The notes beneath the pieces were generated by a model. It saw only the letters and a list, made by a program, of their open reading frames with translations. It was not told where the DNA came from and did no database searches. 64,000 nucleotides of DNA, from assembly GCA_963774745.1 (NCBI GenBank), contig CAVZGE010000011.1, forward strand, positions 372,001 through 436,000, written 5' to 3'. This document shows, piece by piece, positions 55,466-64,000 of this stretch (its first letter is position 1; the number at the start of each line of letters is the position of its first letter). This stretch comes from Prado023 sp963774745. Its GTDB lineage: Bacteria; Actinomycetota; Actinomycetes; S36-B12; CAIYMF01. A program made the translations under genes and the position numbers.

Positions 55466-56284
55466 GTGGAGAGCACCGACGACGCAGTCGATCGCATTCG
55501 CGGGTACTTCGACGCCGAGGTCGAGTCCGAGTGGCTGCGCCTCGAGCAGACGCCCGCCGGGCGCGTCTCGTTCGAGATCCACCGCCGACTCCTGGCAGCC
55601 CATGCTCGCCCGGGGATGTCAGTGCTCGAGGTGGGCGCGGGGCCCGGACGGTTCACTCGTGAGCTGGCGGCGATCGGTGCGCGCGTGACCGTCACGGACC
55701 TCTCCAGCCAGCAGCTGGCCGCCAACGAGCAACGGGCCAGGGCGCAGGGATTCGACGCTGCGGTCGACACGTGGCAGGTGCTCGACGTGCGCGACGTCAG
55801 CCGTTTCGAGGACAGCACCTTCGACCTGGTCGTGGTGTACGGCGGACCACTCTCCTACGTCTTCGACCACGCCGAGGATGCCCTGCGTGGCCTGCTGCGG
55901 ATCACGCGGCCGGAGGGAGCGGTGCTCGGGTCGGTCATGTCCCTGTTGGGCGCGTGGCGGCACTTCCTCCCGGCGGTCCTCGAGCTCACCGACGAGGACA
56001 ACGCCCACATCCTGGCCAGCGGGGACCTTCGCCGCGCCCAGCCCGACGGGCATGTCTGCCAGATGTACCGATCCGCCGACCTCCGCGCCCTGATCGAGCG
56101 GGCCGGAGCGAGCACCCTGGCCCTGAGCGCCAGCAACTGGGCGTCACTGGACCACCCGGAGAGCACCGCCGTGCTGGCGGGCTCACCCCGGCGGTGGGCG
56201 CAGTTCCTCGACCACGAAGCAGCCGCCTGCACCGAGCCCGGCGCCCTCGACGGGGGAACCCACATCCTCTTCGCCTGCCGCTGA
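55466..56284 (+). CDS. Class I SAM-dependent methyltransferase
   Basis: A 272-residue methyltransferase. The SAM motif is VLEVGAGPGRFTRELAAIGA, followed by VTVTDLSSQQLAANEQRA and FDLVVVYGGPLSYVFDHAEDALRGLLRITRPEG (motifs II-III). The C-terminal lobe (MYRSADLRALIERAG) resembles small-molecule methyltransferases. The GTG start at 55466 is favoured because a -10 box lies just upstream; the frame is open earlier, but that portion is inside the non-coding flank. The substrate is unknown. Confidence 0.85.
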   Translation: MESTDDAVDRIRGYFDAEVESEWLRLEQTPAGRVSFEIHRRLLAAHARPGMSVLEVGAGPGRFTRELAAIGARVTVTDLSSQQLAANEQRARAQGFDAAVDTWQVLDVRDVSRFEDSTFDLVVVYGGPLSYVFDHAEDALRGLLRITRPEGAVLGSVMSLLGAWRHFLPAVLELTDEDNAHILASGDLRRAQPDGHVCQMYRSADLRALIERAGASTLALSASNWASLDHPESTAVLAGSPRRWAQFLDHEAAACTEPGALDGGTHILFACR

Positions 56285-56382
56285 CCCAAGCCGCCGGCGC
56301 AGGTCGGCCACGAGGCGCAGGGGCGACGCGGGGCCAGCGCCCCGGCGCCGCCATGTCGGGTGCCCAGACGGCAGCGAACCCC

Positions 56383-57428
56383 TCAGGCGCCGAACCACTC
56401 CCGGACGCGCGCGACGATCGCCCTGTCGAACTGGTCGTCGTCGTGCCGCGCACCGAGCCACTTCACGAAGTCCCCACCAGCGGCCTGGTCCAGCTCGCGG
56501 CGGCAGGCCTGCGTCTCGGTGACCGCCCGGTAGAGCATCGCCTCAGCCTCGGCCGGGGTCGTGTAGAAGAACGGGTAGCGCTCGGGCAGGATCGCCCGCG
56601 CCCACGGGCGGTCCGGGAACACGCCGACCGCACCGGCGACCAGGGCCTCCACGTACTCCAGCCCGTAGGACTCGTCGCGGGCCGTGGCAAGGAACGCCGT
56701 GGTCCGGGCCAGGGCCTGCCAGTAGTCCTCACGGGTCGCGGTCAGCGGGCCGACCCACGCCCAGTCCTTGCGCGACAGGCGCATGGCCCGCTCGCTGATC
56801 AGGTGCGACTCGTGCAGGCGGGCCTCCACCTTGATCGGGGTGCGCTTCTGGATGCGCTCGACGGTGTCGATGAAGAGCTGTGGCTGCTTGCGCTCCGACA
56901 GGTAGATCGCCGGGTAGAGGACCACCGGGATCGACGGCTCCTTGCGCGGTTGCACGTGCTCGAGTCGGATGCCCAGGTTCACCCAGGCGATCCTGGCCTC
57001 CTCCCAGATCGACTTGATGGTCCACCCCGAGACGATCTCGCGGATCTCGTTGGCCGTGCGCTCGGAGTTCGCGAACGTGGGGAACAGCCCGCACGACAGG
57101 CCCAGCGCCGAGCGCTGCACGCGGTGGTCGTACTTCGCGGTGTTGAACCACACGAAGTTCATCAGCTTCGGCTCGGCGCAGTTCTCCTTGAGCGTCTGCC
57201 AGACGCCGACGGAGTCGATGACGTCCATGTTGATCACCACGGTGTCCGAGCCGTCGACGAACTCCAGCGGGATCACCTCGAACTCCGCACCGTGCCTCGG
57301 GCCCGGGCCGATCAGGCGCGCCCCGGGGAACACCCGGAGCAGCCGTCGGACGAGGGTCGCCCCCGCGTCGTGCCCGCTGACGTGACCGTCGGCGTCGACG
57401 ATCGCTGCGCCATACCGGATCGCGATGT

Positions 57429-57432
<4 letters not shown>
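56383..57432 (-). CDS. GT-B fold glycosyltransferase-like protein
   Basis: A 349-residue protein with features of GT4/GT1-type glycosyltransferases. It has an N-terminal Rossmann-like half (MNIAIRYGAAIVDADGHVSGH), FPTFANSERTANEIREIVSG and VNLGIRLEHVQPR. The C-terminal donor-binding half has VVLYPAIYLSERKQPQLFIDTV and DESYGLEYVEALVAGAVGVFPD, which matches the E-x7-E-like nucleotide-sugar motif of GT-B enzymes. Acceptor and sugar unknown. The GTG start at 57432 overlaps the H+-PPase stop by 4 bp, so the two are translationally coupled. Confidence 0.78.
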
Positions 57433-59979
<2,547 letters not shown>

Positions 59980-60185
59980 CGGGGACTACCCCTCAGTTCG
60001 GGGTGCCGATCGGACAGGCACCGACGCCCGACACGCTAGCGACGGATCTCCGCCTCCACGCCGGGCAAAGGTCCCGGCCGTAGGGGCATGCGTCCCGAGG
60101 ATCGCGCACCACGTGACCGCCGTTGGACCCTACCGGCGGGTAGCGGTGTGGCCCGCGCCACGCCCGGCGCAGGGATCGCCGACGT

Positions 60186-61946
60186 TCAGGAGCGCTCGCG
60201 GGTGGGCTCCCCGAGCGGGTGCTCCAGCGGAGCGTCCTCGACGTGGCTCAGGTGCTCCGGGTCCTCGGCGACCACGTGCACCTGGTGCGCGGCGTCGAGG
60301 TCGGAGCCCACGGCGAAGGGATCGGCAGGCGCCTGCCCGGCCGGTGTGGCCCCGGGCTGGCCCGGCAGCGGGGCGGAGGTGCCCCCGACCTTCCAGGCGA
60401 CCGCCTCAGCCTGCGCGGGGAGCCAGACCAGGATGATCGCCAGTGCCGTCAGCAGCAGCGCCAGGCCCAGGTAGGCGGCGATGTGGAAGGCCGGCAGGAA
60501 GGCCGCATCGGCCGCAGCGCGCAGGGCATCTGCCTGGGCAGCCGTTGCGCGCCCCGCGGCCTCCAGCTGCGCGGCCACCTCGTAGGTGGCCCCCACGCTG
60601 TCGGCGGCGGTCGCCTGCAGGTCGGCCGGCAGCGGACTGCCCTCCAGCGCGCTGGACATCGAGTTCGAGTACTTGCTGGCGACCACCGACGAGATGATCG
60701 CCACCCCCAACGTCGCGCCGACCTGCCGGACGGTGTTCTGCACGGCCGACCCCGCGCCGGAGCGCTGCGGCGGCGTGGCCAGCGTCATCCGGGTCGTGGA
60801 CGGGGCGACAACGTTGCCCATCCCGAACCCGAACACGAACGGGATGATGACCAGCACCCACACGGGGGTGGTCAGGTCCAGCCGCGTGAACCCGAACATC
60901 GCCGCAGAGGCCAGCACCAGGCCGAACGGGATGACCCGCCGCGCGCCGAAGCGGGCCACCATCGTGCCGCTGCGGGGAGCCGAGAGCAGCTGACCGATCG
61001 CGAAGGGGACCGTCAGCGCACCGGACTGCAGTGGTGACCACCCGCGCACGACCTGGTAGTAGAACGCCAGGAAGATCAGCGACCCGCTGAGCGCCGCGAA
61101 GGTCAACGAGGTGGCTGCCAGGGGCACGGAGAACGAGCGGATCGAGAACAGGCTCAGGTCCATCGAGGGGTGGTCGGTCCGCGACTCCCAGAGCAGGAAC
61201 CCGGCCAGCACGGCCACGCCGAACGCGATCCACGCGTAGGTAGCCGGATCGCTCCATCCGGCCTCCTGGATCCCGTACACGAGCGCCAGCAGGCCCACGA
61301 CCGACAGGACGAGGCCGACGGGATCCAGCCGCCCCGGGTGCGGGTTGCGCGACTCCGGGACGTTGGCCAGGATCCCCGCGATGCCCACGGCGATGATCGG
61401 GATGTTGATCAGGAAGACCGAGCCCCACCAGAAGTGCTCGAGCAGGAACCCGCCGAGCAGCGGACCGAGGGCGACCGCGCCACCGACGGCCGCGGCCCAG
61501 ATCCCGATCGCCCTGCCGCGCTCAGCCGGCGGGAAGATGACGGTGATGATCGACAGCGTCACGGGCAGGACCGACGCCCCGCCGATGCCCATCAGTCCCC
61601 GGGCCACGATCAGCTGCATCGGGTCCTGGGCGAACGCGCTGAGCAGGGACGCGGCCGCGAAGAGCACGAGGCCGATGATCAGGATCCTCCGGCGCCCGTA
61701 GCGGTCGCCGAGGACACCCCAGGTGAACAGCAGGGCGGCGAACACCAGGGAGTAGGAGTTGATCGCCCAGATCAGCTCGCTCTGGGTGGCGCCGAGATCG
61801 TCCTGGATGGACTTCAGCGCGACGTTGAGCACGGTGTTGTCCAGCACCACGACGAGCAGGCTGACGACCAGGGCGGCCAGGGCACGCCAGCGGTGGGGTG
61901 CCACGACGCCGGCGGTCATCGGGTCGGCCGGGCTCGGGGTGCTCAT
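60186..61946 (-). CDS. DHA2-type MFS drug exporter
   Basis: A 586-residue, 14-TM major facilitator transporter of the DHA2 (EmrB/QacA) group. The N-terminal signature LDNTVLNVALKSIQDDLGAT, motif A GVLGDRYGRRRILIIG, and motif C-like GIWAAAVGGAVALGPLLGGFLLEHFWWGSVFLIN are intact, with the central FYYQVVRGWSPLQSGALTVPF. It exports drugs or other amphipathic compounds with H+. A charged His/Asp-rich C-terminal tail (~60 residues) is unusual for the family. Start at the ATG at 61946 (MSTPSPADPMTAG), where the upstream region lacks coding signs. Confidence 0.9.
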   Translation of the reverse strand: MSTPSPADPMTAGVVAPHRWRALAALVVSLLVVVLDNTVLNVALKSIQDDLGATQSELIWAINSYSLVFAALLFTWGVLGDRYGRRRILIIGLVLFAAASLLSAFAQDPMQLIVARGLMGIGGASVLPVTLSIITVIFPPAERGRAIGIWAAAVGGAVALGPLLGGFLLEHFWWGSVFLINIPIIAVGIAGILANVPESRNPHPGRLDPVGLVLSVVGLLALVYGIQEAGWSDPATYAWIAFGVAVLAGFLLWESRTDHPSMDLSLFSIRSFSVPLAATSLTFAALSGSLIFLAFYYQVVRGWSPLQSGALTVPFAIGQLLSAPRSGTMVARFGARRVIPFGLVLASAAMFGFTRLDLTTPVWVLVIIPFVFGFGMGNVVAPSTTRMTLATPPQRSGAGSAVQNTVRQVGATLGVAIISSVVASKYSNSMSSALEGSPLPADLQATAADSVGATYEVAAQLEAAGRATAAQADALRAAADAAFLPAFHIAAYLGLALLLTALAIILVWLPAQAEAVAWKVGGTSAPLPGQPGATPAGQAPADPFAVGSDLDAAHQVHVVAEDPEHLSHVEDAPLEHPLGEPTRERS

Positions 61947-62101
61947 GGCGGCTCAACGTACTCCCGGGCGGCGACATTCCTTCCCCGCGTGCGGGCCGGT
62001 GCGGGTGCTGACCTCCTCGGCGGTGCTACCGTCTCGGTCGCCGGCTCGGTCGGGTCGGCTGGATCGGCGCCAGCCGAACACTGGGCGAAGGAGCCCCGAT
62101 C

Positions 62102-62911
62102 ATGCGCGTTCGTCTCGGGGTCACGATGGTTCTGCTGCTCGCCCTGCCGCTCGGGGCGTGCGCGCGCTCGAACGACGCAGGGGCAGGAGGAAGCGGGGCG
62201 CCGGCTCCAGCCCAGTCGCTGGCTGGGACGGCCTGGGACCTCGTGCAGTACGCCCCTGCCGGCTCAACAGCACTGACCCCGGTGCCCGACGAGGTGACGG
62301 CGACGGCCGAGTTCACCGCCGACCAGGTCGCCGGCTCCGGCGGCTGCAACCGCTTCACCGGCGGCTACACGAGCCAGGGGAGCACCCTCGACATCGGCCC
62401 CCTGGCGTCCACCGCCATGGCATGCGTCGGACCGGCGATGGCCGTCGAGGCCGACTACCTGGCCCGCCTCGACGAGGCGACCACGTTCTCGATCACCGAT
62501 GGCGCCATGACGATGAGCGACGGGACCGGCCAGGTGCTGCTGGCCTACTCCGAGTCGGTCCCGGTCACCCTGACGGGCACCACCTGGGCGGCCAACGGGA
62601 TCAACACCGGCACCGGGGCGGTCTCCTCGCTGGTGGCCGACACCACCGTCACCGCGGTGTTCGCCGAGGACGGGACCCTCTCCGGCACGGCGGGGTGCAA
62701 CACGTACAACGGCACCTACGAGGTGTCCGGGGACGCCATGACCATCGGGCCGCTGGCCACCACGATGATGGCGTGCGAGCCGGATGCCAGCGACCAGGAG
62801 GCGAACTACCTCGCGGCACTGGGCCGGGTCACCACCTTCACGATCCGGGGCGACCAGCTGGAGCTGCGCGACGACGAGGGGGCGCTGCAGGCCGGCTACG
62901 TCGCCGGATGA
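62102..62911 (+). CDS. Lipoprotein with two META (HslJ-like) domains
   Basis: A 269-residue exported lipoprotein. A signal peptide with lipobox (LLLALPLGACARSN) anchors it to the outer leaflet. Two META/HslJ repeats follow (about residues 39-155 and 160-266), each with a Cys pair (GGCNRFTGGY with MACVG, and AGCNTYNGTY with MACEP) and the closing pattern TTFSITDGAMTM or TTFTIRGDQLEL. META-domain proteins are associated with heat or antibiotic stress. Upstream (61947-62101) only short GGTCGG repeats occur. Confidence 0.88.
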   Translation: MRVRLGVTMVLLLALPLGACARSNDAGAGGSGAPAPAQSLAGTAWDLVQYAPAGSTALTPVPDEVTATAEFTADQVAGSGGCNRFTGGYTSQGSTLDIGPLASTAMACVGPAMAVEADYLARLDEATTFSITDGAMTMSDGTGQVLLAYSESVPVTLTGTTWAANGINTGTGAVSSLVADTTVTAVFAEDGTLSGTAGCNTYNGTYEVSGDAMTIGPLATTMMACEPDASDQEANYLAALGRVTTFTIRGDQLELRDDEGALQAGYVAG

Positions 62912-62987
62912 GCGCGCCCGACCCGGCCGGTGACCGCCTGACTTGAGCCCTCGCCCGTGGGGCCAGCGCCGGGCACCACGAAACGTC

Positions 62988-63119
62988 CTACTCCCGGGCG
63001 GTGTGCGCCTGCTGGGTGGCGTCGTTCGCTGCTGCTTCGCGCTCCCTGGCGGCGGCGACGATGCGCTGCTCGACGTCGGCGAGCGCTGGGTGCGGACTGC
63101 TGGCGGTGGGCTTGGACAC
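62988..63119 (-). CDS. Possible 43-residue small protein
   Basis: The GTG at 63119 has GGAG 8 nt upstream and opens 43 codons to the TAG at 62988. The peptide is helical and charged (VSKPTASSPHPALADVEQRI, ending AAANDATQQAHTARE) without known homology. Support is only the ribosome site and composition. Confidence 0.3.
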   Translation of the reverse strand: MSKPTASSPHPALADVEQRIVAAAREREAAANDATQQAHTARE

Positions 63120-63293
63120 GATCAACTCCGGGGACTCTGGACAGGGTCCGCGCGCGCGGACCGACCAGTGCATGCCCGAGGCGCGGTGTCCGAAACGCCC
63201 AGATCGTGTGAGGCAGCACACACCTCGGAACCCGCTCGGGGCGAGTCGAAACCCCGTGGGCCCGAACTCCCACAGACGCGGGCTTCGGCGCCC

Positions 63294-63299
63294 TACAGT
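63294..63299 (+). promoter_or_regulatory. -10 box TACAGT of a leaderless transcript
   Basis: TACAGT fits TANNNT and lies 7 nt before the ATG at 63307; no ribosome site. Confidence 0.4.
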
Positions 63300-63306
63300 T
63301 CGGCCC

Positions 63307-64000
63307 ATGGCCAAAGGACTCCGAGCACTGGTCGTCGGATCGCTCGCGGTGGCGCTTGCCACGACCGCGACCCTGACCCCCGCCGTCGGGTCGGGAACCG
63401 TTGACCTCCCACCGACCGGGGCCCGCGTCGCGGTCTCGGTGGCCACGCTCTGGACCGCCCCGGAGTCCCCGCGCCCCATCGATGCCCTCGCCGTCAGCGC
63501 CCCCGCAGACCCCACCAAGTGGCTCCGTGGCCTGACCACGACCGGGCGCCGCGGGCTCAACGGTCGCGTCGAGAGCCAGGCGCTGTACGGCCAGCCGGTG
63601 CAGGTGCTGGAGCAGCGCGGCGCCTGGTCGCGGGTCGTCCTGCCCGGGCAGCCGAGCCCGAAGGCCCAGGCCGGCTACCCGGGCTGGATCCCGACCGCCC
63701 AGCTGATCGGGGCACCGACCGGGGCGACGAGCACCGGGGACGACGTCGCAACCGCACAGGAGGCGGTGGTGACAGGGCGGTCTGCATGGGCCCACGCCGA
63801 CGCGACCCTCACGTCGCGGATCGTCGCACTCTCCTACGGGACGCGGCTGCCCGTGGTGCGTGCTGCCGACGGAGTCGTCGAGGTCCTCGCCCCGGACGGC
63901 CGGCCGTTGTGGATCTCAGCGAAGCGCGTCGCGGTGGTCGCTCCTGGGGCCGCGACGCGCACTCCCAGCGGCTCGGCAGTCGCCGCAGAGGCCCGCAAGT
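63307..64000 (+). CDS. Secreted SH3-like protein, 3' end outside window (possible NlpC/P60 hydrolase)
   Basis: At least 231 residues, continuing past the window. A signal peptide (MAKGLRALVVGSLAVALATTA) is followed by a bacterial SH3-like domain with VESQALYGQPVQVLEQRGAW and PGWIPTAQLIG, as in the SH3 domains that precede NlpC/P60 or dipeptidyl-peptidase VI-type catalytic domains. A second SH3-like repeat begins at about residue 155 (SAWAHADATLTSRIVALSYG). The catalytic domain would lie beyond nt 64000, so the hydrolase call is an expectation from family architecture. Confidence 0.7.
   Translation, partial: MAKGLRALVVGSLAVALATTATLTPAVGSGTVDLPPTGARVAVSVATLWTAPESPRPIDALAVSAPADPTKWLRGLTTTGRRGLNGRVESQALYGQPVQVLEQRGAWSRVVLPGQPSPKAQAGYPGWIPTAQLIGAPTGATSTGDDVATAQEAVVTGRSAWAHADATLTSRIVALSYGTRLPVVRAADGVVEVLAPDGRPLWISAKRVAVVAPGAATRTPSGSAVAAEARK

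Larger units (their letters stand above)
62912..63306. other. Gene-poor gap with palindrome and possible small ORF
   Basis: A 395-bp interval. It holds a perfect 18-bp palindrome GGTCCGCGCGCGCGGACC (63145-63162), which could terminate or regulate transcription, and one weak minus-strand ORF. Open frames on the + strand here have no coding character. Confidence 0.5.

Noticed and set aside
62943..63404. 153-codon + strand ORF
   Set aside because: No ribosome site, no conserved sequence, and it overlaps the start of the secreted SH3 protein out of frame.

Overview
The window is very GC-rich and densely coded. It has GTG and ATG starts, frequent ATGA start/stop overlaps and several TANNNT -10 boxes 6-7 nt upstream of the start codon. 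Together with the gene content, this points to an actinomycete, most likely a Micrococcales/Cellulomonas-like relative. The gene content includes a DUF222/HNH (13E12-type) nuclease with an apparent LexA box, an actinobacterial Tad pilus locus with a LysM/BTAD regulator, and a divergent K+-independent H+-pyrophosphatase of the kind known from Cellulomonas fimi. No tRNA, rRNA, CRISPR array, prophage or replication origin was recognised. At least six genes carry single-base frameshifts in GC-rich tracts, one carries an in-frame amber codon, and the first 1.2 kb is multiply frameshifted. Residual sequencing indels therefore seem more likely than real decay for most of these, and they are flagged gene by gene.

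Layout. 1-1.2 kb: 3' remnant of a multicopper oxidase with fibronectin III repeats. 1.3-9.7 kb: housekeeping and membrane genes, namely SixA phosphatase, an animal-type uridine phosphorylase, a class I methyltransferase, protein-L-isoaspartate methyltransferase, a RCK-domain K+ channel, a YihY/BrkB protein, and an ABC exporter whose permease is an internal tandem duplication. 9.8-11.7 kb: YccF protein and a saccharopine-dehydrogenase-like oxidoreductase, separated by a tandem hairpin array. 12.1-23.4 kb: a tightly overlapping tad operon (cpaB-tadZ-tadA-tadB-tadC-flp-tadE-tadE/F-tadG). It is opened by a 33-codon leader ORF overlapping the cpaB start and closed by a 1243-residue membrane LysM/winged-helix/BTAD protein, with three uncharacterised genes beside it.

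25.6-31.1 kb: an AMIN/GerMN-like secreted protein, a secernin-type C69 dipeptidase, and two paralogous secreted proteins of lower GC, each preceded by the same structured leader. 31.3-41.2 kb: a class III aminotransferase overlapping a kinase-like protein, a sphingosine-phosphate-lyase-like decarboxylase overlapping a GPH-type transporter, an FAD amine-oxidase-like protein, two DUF202 proteins and a DEAD-box helicase. 41.3-45.6 kb: a CDF-like transporter, a GNAT acetyltransferase, MetA with the acetyl-CoA-type Glu111, and FumC.

45.8-52.8 kb: a sulfur-handling region. It contains a CoA-disulfide-reductase/rhodanese/TusA/DsrE fusion, a TDT/SLAC1 exporter, sulfide:quinone reductase, a 48-codon ORF and a thioredoxin-CcdA fusion. 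A CsoR/CstR-type operator sits between the divergent exporter and sulfide:quinone reductase genes, which suggests a persulfide- or copper-sensed stress regulon. 52.9-55.3 kb: the HNH nuclease and an internally deleted IS481-type element with 50-bp ends. 55.4-64 kb: methyltransferase, glycosyltransferase, H+-PPase, DHA2 drug exporter, META-domain lipoprotein, and the start of a secreted SH3-type protein running off the window. A dispersed palindromic element with identical internal spacing occurs at about 11.9-12.1 kb and 37.3-37.5 kb.
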